Assembly: GCA_033762735.1 (NCBI GenBank)
Contig: JANRLJ010000217.1
Coordinates: 1-64,000 of the forward strand
Length of the DNA: 64,000 nucleotides
Source: JANRLJ01 sp033762735
Lineage (GTDB): Bacteria > Chloroflexota > Anaerolineae > Aggregatilineales > Phototrophicaceae
Direction of reading: 5' to 3'
Below the pieces are notes generated by a model. It made no database searches. It had not been told where the DNA came from and saw nothing but the letters and a program-made list of their open reading frames with translations. The position numbers were made by a program, and so were the translations under genes. Numbering within the stretch: the stretch's first letter is position 1; the number at the start of each line of letters is the position of its first letter. Positions 7,807 through 16,676 of this stretch are shown in pieces.

Positions 7807-9015
7807 TTATGACTGAACCGGTTCGGCCTGCGTCTTAATCACCTCGGAGCGGCGGCGCGTTCCGTCCCAGCGAATATCCGGCACCAGGATTTCGCGCTTT
7901 TCCATAATGCGATCCTTGTGCTGCATCAAATCCTGAATCATGATGCGCATTTCGGCCTTCACATCGTGCGTCGGCTGATAACCCAGGCTGATCAGGTGGT
8001 TGCGATCAGGGTTGTAGTAGTGCTCGTCCATTTCCTTACGCGGGTTTTCGTAGTTGTTGATTTGCACATCAAGTCCGAACTCGTTCCCGACTTCGCGCAC
8101 CATCTCGGCCAGTTCGACCAGGTTATAGGTTTCCTCGAACTGGTTGAAGACACGGTACTCACCCTGCTGGGGCGGATTCTCCAGCGCGATAGCAAGGCAC
8201 TGCATCGAGTCACGCAGTGGCAGGAAGCCGCGCTTCTGATTGCCACCGCCGAACAGCGTCAGCGGATGCCCGATCACCGCCTGGCAGCAGAAACGGTTGA
8301 TCGCCGTCCCGAAGCACTGATCGAAATCGAGGCGGCTGCGCAGACGGGAATCGTCCCCCATTTCATCAATGCGTGTACCAAATACCACACCCTGCATCAC
8401 ATCGGTGGCGCGTAAACCCCAGATGCGACAGGTGAACATCGTCAGATTGCTGTCGTGTACCTTGCTCCAGTGGTAGAAGCTCCCGGCCTGGCGCGGGAAC
8501 GGCAGCACATCCTTGCGCCCGCGATACTCGACCTCGAAGAAGCCTTCAGGAATGTCGATGTTCGGCGTTCCGTACTCGCCCATCGTCCCCAGCTTCAGCA
8601 GATGGGCATCCGGACAAACCTCGCGCATGGCCCACAGCAGGTTGAGGTTGCTGACGATGTTATTCGTCTGTGTAAAGACCGAATGCGCCTGATCCATCAT
8701 CGAATAAGGCGCGGATGGCATCTGCCCCAGGTGGACGATGGCATCGGGCTTGAAATCGGCAAAGAAGGATTTTACAAACTCATAATCGAGCAAATCCCTT
8801 TCAAGAAACAGAATGTCCTTGCCATACTTCTCGCGAAAGGCCTGCTTACGTTCTTCCACGCTGTAGACGGGCAGTGCGCTCTGGCTGCCCATTTCCTCCA
8901 CCCACTGACGGCGCAGCAGCGTGTCCGTCCCTGCTACCTCATGCCCACGCGCAGCCAACACCTGTGCGAACGGCCATCCAAGATAGCCGTCAATCCCTGC
9001 GATAAATACCTTCAT
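7807..9015 (-). CDS. sqdB: UDP-sulfoquinovose synthase (SQD1/SqdB), NAD-dependent epimerase family
   Basis: Converts UDP-glucose and sulfite to UDP-sulfoquinovose, the head-group donor for the sulfolipid SQDG. The 402 residues contain the N-terminal Rossmann motif IAGIDGYLGWP (GxxGxxG) and the SQD1-specific segments HLGQMPSAPYSMMDQ, KLGTMGEYGTPNIDIPEG, FYHWSKVHDS (catalytic Tyr/Lys) and GLRATDVMQGVVFGT. A GGGAGA-like ribosome binding site precedes the ATG. No sulfolipid glycosyltransferase (SqdX/SqdD type) is seen in the window, so the second step must be encoded elsewhere. Sulfolipid is known in Chloroflexus. Confidence 0.92.
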   Translation of the reverse strand: MKVFIAGIDGYLGWPFAQVLAARGHEVAGTDTLLRRQWVEEMGSQSALPVYSVEERKQAFREKYGKDILFLERDLLDYEFVKSFFADFKPDAIVHLGQMPSAPYSMMDQAHSVFTQTNNIVSNLNLLWAMREVCPDAHLLKLGTMGEYGTPNIDIPEGFFEVEYRGRKDVLPFPRQAGSFYHWSKVHDSNLTMFTCRIWGLRATDVMQGVVFGTRIDEMGDDSRLRSRLDFDQCFGTAINRFCCQAVIGHPLTLFGGGNQKRGFLPLRDSMQCLAIALENPPQQGEYRVFNQFEETYNLVELAEMVREVGNEFGLDVQINNYENPRKEMDEHYYNPDRNHLISLGYQPTHDVKAEMRIMIQDLMQHKDRIMEKREILVPDIRWDGTRRRSEVIKTQAEPVQS

Positions 9016-9102
9016 GGTCTGTCTCCCGGAGGGGTGTCATCCTACAAAATCACCAGTAAAAACCCAGTTTGAACGGAAAAGCTACGTTAAATGAAGAACC
9101 TG

Positions 9103-10188
9103 CTACTGCTGAACCACCAGTGCATCCACAAGCGGCTGGAAATCGCCAAGATAGCCCTTCGCAGCCAGCAGTTCCGCGTTCAGGATGCTGCACCCAGCAG
9201 CGCCGCGAATCGTGTTGTGCGAAAGCGCCGCGAATTTGTACCCCATGATACTGCACGGGCGCAGTCGGCCAATTGATGTTGCCATGCCGTTGCCCGCGTT
9301 CCGGTCGCGCCGCGGCTGGGGACGGTCGGGCTGCGTCAGATATTCGAGTGGGCGCAGGGGTGCGGTCGGCAGCGATGGCACGAGGTCAGGGCCGGCGAAA
9401 CTGCGCCAGTCTTCGATAATGGTTTCAATCAAAGGCTTATCGGCCAAACCCATGCTGATATTGACCAGATGCCCATCCAGCACCGGGACACGGGTGCAGG
9501 TCGCGCTGATGTTCAGGTCAAGATCGAGAATGCGCTCTCCGTCAAATCGTCCCAGCATCTTACGGGCTTCGGCTTCCAGCTTTGGTTCTTCACCCGCGAT
9601 ATACGGAATGACATTATCGAGAATATCGAGCGAGGCCACACCAGGATAACCCGCGCCGCTGATGGCCTGCATACTCACGCTCTGCACCTGGGTAATGCCG
9701 TATTTCCGCAGCGGTGCTAAGGCCATCACAACAGGCATGACCGTGCAGTTGGAATTGGCGATAATCGCCCCTTCCCACCCGCGACGATGACGCTGTACAT
9801 CAATCAACGCGAGATGTTCCGCGTTGATCTCCGGCAGCAGCAGCGGCACATCATCGGCCATGCGGTGCGAAGAAGCATTGGTGCATACGATATGCCCGGC
9901 TGCGGCCAGTTCCAGTTCGCGCGTTTGCGCCGCTTCTTTGGGGAGCGCGGAGAAAATCAGCAAGGAGTCGAATTCGCCATCGAGCGGCTTGACTGTCAGA
10001 TTGGCAACACGGGACGGTGGTTCACCATCCAGTACCCAGTTCACCGCTTCGCTGTAGAGCTTCCCGGCGCTGCGCTCAGAGGCGATGACTTCGCCAACCT
10101 GAAACCAGGGGTGATCTTCCAGCAGTTGAATGAAGCGCTGACCGACCGCTCCCGTTGCACCCAGAACAGCGACGTTGAGTTTTTGCAT
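9103..10188 (-). CDS. asd: Aspartate-semialdehyde dehydrogenase
   Basis: Reduces aspartyl phosphate to aspartate semialdehyde, feeding lysine/diaminopimelate, threonine and methionine. The N-terminal NADP motif is VAVLGATGAVGQRF. The active site is SNCTVMP with Cys148, followed by VSMQAISGAGYPGV and VLDGHLVNI. The order and spacing fit the archaeal/fungal-type branch rather than the E. coli type. It starts 10 bases after pheA on the same strand, so the two are probably one operon. Length (361) is normal. Confidence 0.93.
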   Translation of the reverse strand: MQKLNVAVLGATGAVGQRFIQLLEDHPWFQVGEVIASERSAGKLYSEAVNWVLDGEPPSRVANLTVKPLDGEFDSLLIFSALPKEAAQTRELELAAAGHIVCTNASSHRMADDVPLLLPEINAEHLALIDVQRHRRGWEGAIIANSNCTVMPVVMALAPLRKYGITQVQSVSMQAISGAGYPGVASLDILDNVIPYIAGEEPKLEAEARKMLGRFDGERILDLDLNISATCTRVPVLDGHLVNISMGLADKPLIETIIEDWRSFAGPDLVPSLPTAPLRPLEYLTQPDRPQPRRDRNAGNGMATSIGRLRPCSIMGYKFAALSHNTIRGAAGCSILNAELLAAKGYLGDFQPLVDALVVQQ

Positions 10189-10198
10189 GGACGTTCTC

Positions 10199-11035
10199 CT
10201 AAATTCCTACGGAATTGGCTTGCACAGCCGGGTATGACCCCAGCATTTTCACGAATGACGCCCGCTGGAGAAGACGTGCCAGCGCTTCCTGGCAGGCGGT
10301 TTCCTGCCAGTGGCCTTCGAAGTCCAGATAGAAGACTGGCTCCCAAGGGCGATTGCGGCGTGGGCGCGATTCGATTTTGGTCAGGTTCAGGCCGCGCTGG
10401 GCGAACTCTCCCAGGCACTCGTAAAGTGCGGCGGGACGGTTGCGCGTGGCAAATACAAGCGACGTTTTGTTGTATGCCCCCGGCGGCGGATCATCATGGC
10501 CGAGCACGAAGAAGCGCGTGAAATTAAAGGGAACGTCTTCGATGTCACTTTCGACAATTTCCAGACCATAAAGCTGCGCGGCGAGGCGACTGGCAATTGC
10601 GCCTGTTTCCGGAGCAGGCTCCCTGGAGAGGTCATTGGCAGAGCCAGCCGTATCATACCAGGGGATACCAATCAGGTTATTGCGCTTGAGGAAGCGGTCA
10701 CACTGTGCCAATGCCTGCGGGTGCGACCGCACATACTTCAGATCGGTGAGTTTTGTGCCCGTCGGCGCAAGCAGGCAGTGATGCACATGCAGAATCACTT
10801 CGGCCTGAATCCGCAGGTCGGAATCCATCAGTAGTTCATAGGCCTGGCTGACGGCCCCGGCCAGTGCATTCTCAACAGGCAGAATGGCGTAAGCGACGGA
10901 ACTGGTCTGGATTGCATTGAACAGATCGCTGAGCGTGGGACAGGGGTAAACGTCCGCGTCGCTGCCGAAGTGCTGGCGAAGTGCCTGCTCGGAGTACGCG
11001 CCGTGAATGCCCTGGAAGGCGATGGTGGGTGCCAC
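10199..11035 (-). CDS. pheA: Prephenate dehydratase
   Basis: Turns prephenate into phenylpyruvate for phenylalanine synthesis. The catalytic domain begins APTIAFQGIHGAYSE and carries the family Thr-Arg-Phe motif in FNFTRFF. A C-terminal ACT regulatory domain has the ESRP motif (KIESRPRR), which usually binds Phe for feedback control. I choose the GTG at 11035 (279 residues): AGGAG lies at 11045-11041, five bases upstream, and the protein then starts exactly at the family N-terminus. A TTG 30 bases earlier is open but has no such site. No chorismate mutase domain is attached. Confidence 0.9.
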   Translation of the reverse strand: MAPTIAFQGIHGAYSEQALRQHFGSDADVYPCPTLSDLFNAIQTSSVAYAILPVENALAGAVSQAYELLMDSDLRIQAEVILHVHHCLLAPTGTKLTDLKYVRSHPQALAQCDRFLKRNNLIGIPWYDTAGSANDLSREPAPETGAIASRLAAQLYGLEIVESDIEDVPFNFTRFFVLGHDDPPPGAYNKTSLVFATRNRPAALYECLGEFAQRGLNLTKIESRPRRNRPWEPVFYLDFEGHWQETACQEALARLLQRASFVKMLGSYPAVQANSVGI

Positions 11036-11203
11036 AGAGTCTCCTGCAAAAGAAGGGTATTGCAAACCGAAGTCAGGTTGTATAGAGGTATAAATCTACT
11101 CGTGACTTTCGTCACATGCTAGTGTGAATTGCATCGTGACAAGAAAAATGATAGACTTTTTCTAACGTCCATTGTAAAAATTGTACAGGTTTGGCGGTGC
11201 TTT

Positions 11204-11857
11204 ATGCAGGAAACACGCCAGCACATACTGGAAATTCTGCGCTCAAGCGGTCAGGCAACCGTTGACGATATTGTAGAAGAACTGCGCAAAAAGCGCGGGG
11301 ATGATATTACCGCAGTAACCGTTCGTCATCATCTTAATCTGCTCCAGCAGGAAGCGCTCATTACACCGCCACAGCTGCGCCATCGCAGCACCCCGGGCCG
11401 TCCGCAGCACGTTTATGCTTTGACGGAAAAAGCCCGCGCCCACTTTCCCAACAACTACCAGCATCTTGCGGCTACGCTGCTTGAACAACTGAAAGCGCAG
11501 CTTCCGCCGGAAGGCGTGAATGTGATTCTGGAAGGTGTCGCTACAAGCATGGCCCAGGAAGCCAATATGGGGGATGCGCCATTTGCAGAACGGTTGCAAT
11601 TGGCAGTGGAGTATCTCAACGAACATGGCTATGCTGCTGCTTGGGAAGAACATACAGACGGTTACATTCTGCATACCCGCAACTGCCCCTATCATCATCT
11701 GGCGCATGAAAACGAAGCGCTGTGCGACATGGACATGCGGCTGGTTTCAACCCTGATCGGGGTAGTGCCCCGCCTGCTCTCTCGTATTTCCGAAGGTGAG
11801 CCGACCTGCACCTATCTTGTCCCTCATCCGGCACAGATCGGACTGAAGTCAGGATGA
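11204..11857 (+). CDS. SufR-like winged-helix regulator with putative Fe-S cysteines
   Basis: A 217-residue DeoR/ArsR-type repressor. Residues 1-75 form a winged helix (TRQHILEILRSSGQATVDDI, then TVRHHLNLLQ). The C-terminal half carries Cys161, Cys174 and Cys202. SufR repressors use C-x12-C-x13-C-x14-C to hold an Fe-S cluster. Here the first spacing is exactly 12, the third position is not Cys, and the last Cys falls near the expected place. The adjacent downstream gene is an A-type Fe-S carrier, which supports a role in sensing Fe-S status. I start at ATG 11204; the open frame extends upstream to 11129 without family-like sequence. It is divergent from pheA. Confidence 0.75.
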   Translation: MQETRQHILEILRSSGQATVDDIVEELRKKRGDDITAVTVRHHLNLLQQEALITPPQLRHRSTPGRPQHVYALTEKARAHFPNNYQHLAATLLEQLKAQLPPEGVNVILEGVATSMAQEANMGDAPFAERLQLAVEYLNEHGYAAAWEEHTDGYILHTRNCPYHHLAHENEALCDMDMRLVSTLIGVVPRLLSRISEGEPTCTYLVPHPAQIGLKSG

Positions 11858-11957
11858 GTGTCATCCTATTTTGATGATATTCATCTGTTTTATTGACCGT
11901 TTCCCACGATAATGTTAGAATAGCTATCACTTGATCTATTCTTAGGAGTAGGACTCC

Positions 11958-12389
11958 ATGTCTGTTCTGGAACAGAATTCACTTTTAACGACCGATGTGA
12001 CCGAGATTACACCCGTCCTCACCGTGACGGATGCAGCGGTCAACATTATTCATTCGCTGCTGCAACAGCGCAATATCCCCAACCATGCCCTGCGCGTGTT
12101 CGTTTCGGGGGGTGGCTGTTCCGGGATGCAGTACGGGATGGCGTTTGAAGCTGGCCCGCAGGAGCATGACCGCGTGGTGGAAGTCAGCGGCGTTCGCCTG
12201 CTGGTCGATCCTACCAGCCTGTTCTATCTGGAAGGCGCGACGATTGATTTTGTCGACAGCCTGATGGGCGGCGGTTTCCGCATCGAGAACCCGAACGCAG
12301 TGTCGTCCTGCGGCTGCGGCAGCTCGTTCCGCACGAAGGATAGCGCGGGCGCATCTTCTGAGGCGGGGTGCAGCTCCTGCAGCCACTAA
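11958..12389 (+). CDS. A-type iron-sulfur carrier (HesB/IscA/SufA/ErpA family)
   Basis: A 143-residue scaffold/carrier that delivers Fe-S clusters to apo-proteins in the cytoplasm. The three ligands are present: Cys54 in GGGCSGMQYG, and Cys118 and Cys120 in SSCGCGSSF. Core segments LLVDPTSLFYLEGATIDFVD and GGGFRIENPNA fit the family. After the usual end there is a Ser/Ala-rich tail with CSSC (Cys138, Cys141) and a final His, which could bind extra metal. The N-terminus is also longer than usual. It lies 100 bases after the SufR-like gene and ends in a strong terminator, suggesting a small Fe-S homeostasis unit. Which of SufA/IscA/ErpA it replaces cannot be told. Confidence 0.9.
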   Translation: MSVLEQNSLLTTDVTEITPVLTVTDAAVNIIHSLLQQRNIPNHALRVFVSGGGCSGMQYGMAFEAGPQEHDRVVEVSGVRLLVDPTSLFYLEGATIDFVDSLMGGGFRIENPNAVSSCGCGSSFRTKDSAGASSEAGCSSCSH

Positions 12390-12416
12390 GCGGCTGTATT
12401 TTCACATTTTAACACG

Positions 12417-12448
12417 ACAGGCCGATGAGCATTTCATCGGCCTGTTTT
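12417..12448 (+). terminator. Intrinsic terminator after the A-type carrier gene
   Basis: A 12-base perfect stem, ACAGGCCGATGA (12417-12428) and TCATCGGCCTGT (12434-12445), with a 5-base loop and a short T-tract. Confidence 0.88.
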
Positions 12449-12483
12449 GATTCGCGCAGGAGCGACGTTGTGTGTCGTCCTCT

Positions 12484-13308
12484 TTACCGACGCATTGAAC
12501 TCAGCAGCAGGCCGATGCAGCCAGCGATGGTTAATACCGCAATCGGCACAATCGGGGCGACTTCGGTTGGGGTAAGCGGGGACGTTCGGTTTAGCTGCGG
12601 TTGTGCGTTGACCAGTGGGTTATCGGTGGGAATCTGGGCAACCAGATTAGCCGGGTAGGTAAAGGTGGGCAGGACTGCCGCGTTCGCGCCGGGGATACTG
12701 TCAGACGCACCCGGTGGTAAGTCACCGCTGTTGGCGGAAGGCGCTTCCAGAACGCGGGCATTGGCGGTCGAAGTCTCGAAGCCACCGGGAATTTGCGCCA
12801 GGGCTTCAAAAGTCTGGGTCGGCGCGGCGATGATGGGGTCAGTCGTCGGTACGGGGGTCTGCACGGTGAGATCAGCGATCAGCGCCTCATCCCCGATAAT
12901 CTCCACCAGTTCATCATAAACCCAGCCTGCACGGGTGGGCGACGGGGGAAAGTCGATTTGCAGCCAGCGGAAATAGCGCCCCAGAATGGTATAAGTATCG
13001 CCGGGGTTGATGCTGCCCACGATTTCGGCATCAGGCAGCGCCTCGCGCCGCACGTTGACTGAACCTGCTTCCTGCCGCGCCTGTAACTGCACAAGATTAG
13101 GATTCCCGCTGTTCACGGCTTCCGGTGTAAAGGTCGGCGGCGATGTGGGTTGAGGAACGCCAAAGGTGGGCGGTGCAGTCATGGAAGGCAGCACCACCGG
13201 GACTGGCGTGGATGTGGGGAACACCTGCCCCTGTATTGAATTCTGTGGGCTGCTCAGCCCGACCAGAACGACCGCGGCGGCCAGCACAAAAAGAATAAGT
13301 CGCTTCAT
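12484..13308 (-). CDS. Exported SH3-domain protein with C-terminal membrane anchor
   Basis: About 274 residues from the ATG at 13308 (an ATG at 13317 is also open). It has an N-terminal hydrophobic signal (KRLILFVLAAAVVLVGL), a Pro/Thr-rich linker, a bacterial SH3 domain at about 75-135 (SVNVRREALPDAEIVGSI, GWVYDELVEI), a long low-complexity Ala/Pro/Thr region, and a C-terminal transmembrane helix (IVPIAVLTIAGCIGLLL) ending in Arg residues. The layout fits a surface protein that binds peptidoglycan while anchored to the membrane. It overlaps or abuts the LysM/M23 lipoprotein gene upstream (TCATGGTGA region). No enzyme motif is seen. Confidence 0.75.
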   Translation of the reverse strand: MKRLILFVLAAAVVLVGLSSPQNSIQGQVFPTSTPVPVVLPSMTAPPTFGVPQPTSPPTFTPEAVNSGNPNLVQLQARQEAGSVNVRREALPDAEIVGSINPGDTYTILGRYFRWLQIDFPPSPTRAGWVYDELVEIIGDEALIADLTVQTPVPTTDPIIAAPTQTFEALAQIPGGFETSTANARVLEAPSANSGDLPPGASDSIPGANAAVLPTFTYPANLVAQIPTDNPLVNAQPQLNRTSPLTPTEVAPIVPIAVLTIAGCIGLLLSSMRR

Positions 13309-13310
13309 CG

Positions 13311-14948
13311 TCACCATGAAACTCGATTTTCCGTTGAATTACGTCCCTGTTCGGCGAGGCGGCGCTCACCATCCTTTTCCATGTACCCCTGATATTCCTG
13401 ATCGCGATAGCCGACGACTTCCCACCCGCTCAGGTTCATCTGGGGGCGCTCGTCGCCGGGTGCACATTCATCACAGGAAGCGGGAATCCATTCGCCGTTG
13501 TAGCGCCGTGCGATGTGCATGTGGGTGGCGGTAGAAAAGCCACCTTCACACGACGCCCGCCCAATGCGATCCCCCACCTGTACGGTGGTGCCTTCAGTAA
13601 CACGCCCCTCACTTGCAATATGCAGGTAAAGGATCGTCCAGCCAGTGGTTTCATCGCCATCACCGTCCAGATCAAGCACAACAGCGCCACCACCGCTGCG
13701 GGCGATAAGACCAGAGGCGGAAGCCGTCACCCAGAATTGCGACGTATAGCACGCCACCCCGGTCTGTGGTACATCGGGCGGCGCGAAGTCGATGGCCGCC
13801 CAGGCGCTTCCGCTGCCCCAGCCACCATGCGCTCCACCCGTAAAAAACCACGTTTCGCCGGATGAAAAGGGGAAGGTCATCGGTGGCTGCACCAGACCAG
13901 ACGGGACGAGCGGCTCAACCGGATTTGCAAAGGGATCACCGAAATAGGCGTAATACACCTGAAAAAATCCGGCGCTGCTGACCTGCCGCACCCAGCCTGT
14001 GAAGTCGTTATTCAGGCTCAGAAAATACTGTAACGCGACCGTTCCTGCGTTGAGGCCATTGTTGTATAGCAGGCGTTCATCACGCTCGAATTCAAGCGCC
14101 ACCCATCCGCGCGTCTTCCAGCCATAGTAGCCGAAGTTAAGTTGATTGGCCGTCCAGGCAAGCTGGCGATATAAGCCTTCCCGGTCGATATTACCGCTGT
14201 CTTCTTCGGAAATCATCGGATGCGTTTGCAGATCGGGCCGCACCTGCGCCGTGCTGAGCCAGCCAGCGCGGAATTCCAGCAGCGCGAGCAAAACACGTGG
14301 ATCGACACTGTATTCCAGTGAAACGCGCTCAACAATCTGGGCGGCAGTCAGGGTTTCTTTGCGTTCCGTTCCATCAGCCTGATTCGTTCCTACCTCATCA
14401 GTAGCGGTACGAATATAGCCGGGAAGCTGCACGATGAAACCCGCAACGTCAAAGGCGCTGCTGCCGGGAGCACGGACGAGGCGGCTGTCAGGAATGATTT
14501 TGAAATCCGGCGTTTCCTCGGATGGAAGTCCCGGCAGTTGAATAACCTGACCGACTTCCAGCACATCAGGATTTGCCAGTTCGTTGGACGCGAGAATGGT
14601 ATCGAGGGACAAACCGTAAGCTGAAGCGATCCCAAAGAGCGTATCCCCCGGCTGAACAACATGCTGCTGCACATCCCCTGAAACCGTCTGGCGGCGTGGC
14701 GAGTCCGGCGTCGGATTACCGGGGATGAACTGCGGTAGGGTGGTACTGTTCTGTGGAGCTTGCACCACATTCGGATCAGGGGGCACACTTCCGGTATCGG
14801 GCGCGGCACCCTGAGCGGGGGGTGTGGCCGTAATCACAATGACCCGTGAAGTGCCCAGCGAACATCCAACCGTGAAGAGACAGGTCAGCAGCGCCAGCAG
14901 AAAGACCGGGCGCAAACAATAGCGAGACAAAATCAGTTGTAGCTCCAT
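13311..14948 (-). CDS. Lipoprotein with LysM domain and M23-like peptidase domain
   Basis: A 545-residue surface protein. A hydrophobic leader ends in the lipobox TVGC, with Cys29 as likely lipidation site. A LysM peptidoglycan-binding domain follows at about 94-140 (HVVQPGDTLFGIASAYGL). A helical middle domain (about 200-340, VERVSLEYSVDPRVLLALLE) resembles repeat modules of wall-hydrolase companions. The C-terminal M23 fold has the His/Asp pair in GGAHGGW and AAIDFAPPD, and HMHIA for the HxH. These zinc-ligand positions make an active peptidase plausible. It lies between the PD40 and SH3 genes with overlaps on both sides (16 and about 7 bases), so the three form one operon. Confidence 0.8.
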   Translation of the reverse strand: MELQLILSRYCLRPVFLLALLTCLFTVGCSLGTSRVIVITATPPAQGAAPDTGSVPPDPNVVQAPQNSTTLPQFIPGNPTPDSPRRQTVSGDVQQHVVQPGDTLFGIASAYGLSLDTILASNELANPDVLEVGQVIQLPGLPSEETPDFKIIPDSRLVRAPGSSAFDVAGFIVQLPGYIRTATDEVGTNQADGTERKETLTAAQIVERVSLEYSVDPRVLLALLEFRAGWLSTAQVRPDLQTHPMISEEDSGNIDREGLYRQLAWTANQLNFGYYGWKTRGWVALEFERDERLLYNNGLNAGTVALQYFLSLNNDFTGWVRQVSSAGFFQVYYAYFGDPFANPVEPLVPSGLVQPPMTFPFSSGETWFFTGGAHGGWGSGSAWAAIDFAPPDVPQTGVACYTSQFWVTASASGLIARSGGGAVVLDLDGDGDETTGWTILYLHIASEGRVTEGTTVQVGDRIGRASCEGGFSTATHMHIARRYNGEWIPASCDECAPGDERPQMNLSGWEVVGYRDQEYQGYMEKDGERRLAEQGRNSTENRVSW

Positions 14949-16207
14949 ACACCGACAAAGCCATCTGCGACATACGACGGTACAGCATCTCCGTCGATCA
15001 TGTCAAGGATGCTGACAACAGCTTTGCCTTCTGGCGAAATTTCTCCAAAGATAATTGCCGTGCTGTCCGGCGACCAGATACGATGGCTGGGCGCGAACTG
15101 GTCGAAGAAGTTCAACAGGTAGATCGTTTCATTGGTGGGGATGAAGATGTGCTGCACCCTGCTGGTATTGGCGCTCACATCCAGCACTGCCCATGCCAGA
15201 CCAACCCTCTGCTGCCCCTGCGCTCTTTTGGCGCTGGAGCCGTCTGACTGGGCCTGGGCAGAGGTGACATAGGCCACGCGGCTGCTATCGGGCGACCAGA
15301 AGAACGCAAACACCCCAACTTCCGGCGAAGACGCCAGCACAGCCCCAGTCGTGGCGTTCAGCACATATAATGGTCCTGAGTTACCCTCTGCCAGCACCCG
15401 GTACGCAACTGCCGTTCCATCCGGTGACCAACTGTAGGACACCAGTCCCTCAATGCCTTCGGCCAGTGTCGTTACGGTTTCACCCTCCACAATCACCAGA
15501 TCGGTCAGGCGCTCTGCTTCATTGTAGACACCAAGCAGCAGCCGATCATCCACAGGCGACCAGGCAGGCGCTTGCACAAAACCAGGCGTAAAGTCGAGCA
15601 GCGTGTTGCTTTCAGTAGCGAAATCGTAAATGGAGAACTCACGGTTAAAACGCTGCCAGACCATGCGGGTGCCGTCTGGACTCCAGTTATAATAGAAAGG
15701 ATCCCCTGTCCCGATTACAAAATCCGATACTCCCGTTTCACCGCTTCGGACAACCTGAACGGCGAGGGTTTCCTCGTCCAGATCGTTGAGCAGAATCGCC
15801 AGATCACGGCAGGAAGCCCCGTCCGAACAGGTGGCAGGCGACCAGAACGCATGATAAAAGACCTGATCTTCTCCCGTATACACCAGTTCCGCTGCCTGCG
15901 AGCCATCCTGCGAGACGAACGTTTCCAGAACAATGGGGGTATTGTCCAGCGCGACGCAGCAGAAAAACGCCAGTCTGCCATCGTTTGACCACATCGGCCA
16001 CTGATAGCGGCGTGTTTCGGTAGCATCAGCGGTCAAAGCGGCGGGTGCCCCTCCAGCGGCAGGGATGGTGTAAATGTTGTAGTCAGAACCGAGATAGGCA
16101 ACCTGCCCCGGTATCGTCTGTAAGGCCTCGGTTCTTGAAGAAAAAGTAACGATTGGAAGCAACAAAAGGAATAGGTTCAAAAGACGCCATTTACTCATCC
16201 AATCCAT
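14933..16207 (-). CDS. Exported PD40/WD40-like beta-propeller protein
   Basis: A 424-residue protein with an N-terminal hydrophobic signal (LLNLFLLLLPIVTF). It then has repeated TolB-type propeller blades, each with a WSPDG/WSPDS-like motif (WSNDGRLAFF, WSPDGTRMVW, WSPVDDRLLL, WSPDGTAVAY, WSPDSSRVAY, WSPDSTAIIF). Such propellers bind proteins or glycans; no catalytic site is seen. It is first in the exported-protein operon and overlaps the lipoprotein gene by 16 bases. An ATG at 16198 is an alternative start. It is divergent from the SCP2 gene. Confidence 0.75.
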   Translation of the reverse strand: MDWMSKWRLLNLFLLLLPIVTFSSRTEALQTIPGQVAYLGSDYNIYTIPAAGGAPAALTADATETRRYQWPMWSNDGRLAFFCCVALDNTPIVLETFVSQDGSQAAELVYTGEDQVFYHAFWSPATCSDGASCRDLAILLNDLDEETLAVQVVRSGETGVSDFVIGTGDPFYYNWSPDGTRMVWQRFNREFSIYDFATESNTLLDFTPGFVQAPAWSPVDDRLLLGVYNEAERLTDLVIVEGETVTTLAEGIEGLVSYSWSPDGTAVAYRVLAEGNSGPLYVLNATTGAVLASSPEVGVFAFFWSPDSSRVAYVTSAQAQSDGSSAKRAQGQQRVGLAWAVLDVSANTSRVQHIFIPTNETIYLLNFFDQFAPSHRIWSPDSTAIIFGEISPEGKAVVSILDMIDGDAVPSYVADGFVGVWSYN

Positions 16208-16217
16208 ACTCCTGCAC

Positions 16218-16246
16218 TTGGGAACATTTACGATTATCGCTATACT
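16218..16246 (+). promoter_or_regulatory. Candidate promoter for the SCP2-domain gene
   Basis: TTGGGA (16218-16223), 17-base spacer, TATACT (16241-16246), about 42 bases before the ATG, with AGGAG as ribosome binding site. Confidence 0.5.
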
Positions 16247-16287
16247 AACGCTTAATCTGTAACTATTATAAAGTCAGGAGCTAAAAA

Positions 16288-16608
16288 ATGCCGACGAGTA
16301 CCGAAATTTCCCAGATGATGGTGGCCGGGTTCAAACCTGAGAAGGCCGAAGGCGTCGACGCCGTCATCCAGTTCGATCTGAGCGGCGACGGTGGCGGCCA
16401 GTTCTATGTGCACATTGCGAACCAGGGCATCACCGCCCACGAGGGTGTGGCCGAAAATCCAAAAATGACCTTAAAAGCCAGCGCCGAAGATTATTACAAT
16501 GTTGCAACTGGCAAGCTGAACGCGATGCAGGCCTTCATGGGTGGGAAGATCAAAATCCAGGGCGATATGGGGCTGGCAATGAAGATGCAAGGCATGTTCA
16601 GCGCCTGA
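16288..16608 (+). CDS. SCP2 sterol-transfer family protein
   Basis: A 106-residue stand-alone SCP2 domain: an N-terminal amphipathic helix, a five-strand sheet (AVIQFDLSGDGGGQFYVHI, MTLKASAEDYYNVATGKL) and a C-terminal helix rich in Met (GDMGLAMKMQGMF). SCP2 domains bind lipids or acyl-CoA in a hydrophobic tunnel. Bacterial single-domain versions have no settled role. AGGAG precedes the ATG. It is a monocistronic unit between a promoter and a bidirectional terminator. Given the isoprenoid genes nearby a lipid-carrier role is tempting, but nothing in the sequence shows it. Confidence 0.8.
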   Translation: MPTSTEISQMMVAGFKPEKAEGVDAVIQFDLSGDGGGQFYVHIANQGITAHEGVAENPKMTLKASAEDYYNVATGKLNAMQAFMGGKIKIQGDMGLAMKMQGMFSA

Positions 16609-16641
16609 TCGAATCTGATGATGTCATCTAATGATGACAAT

Positions 16642-16672
16642 AAAAAAGGGGCGATGCTGTCGCCCCTTTTTT
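16642..16672. terminator. Bidirectional intrinsic terminator between convergent genes
   Basis: A 13-base perfect stem, AAAAAAGGGGCGA (16642-16654) and TCGCCCCTTTTTT (16660-16672), with a 5-base loop. A/T tails on both sides serve the SCP2 gene (+) and the HEAT-repeat gene (-). Confidence 0.9.
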
Positions 16673-16676
16673 ATTG

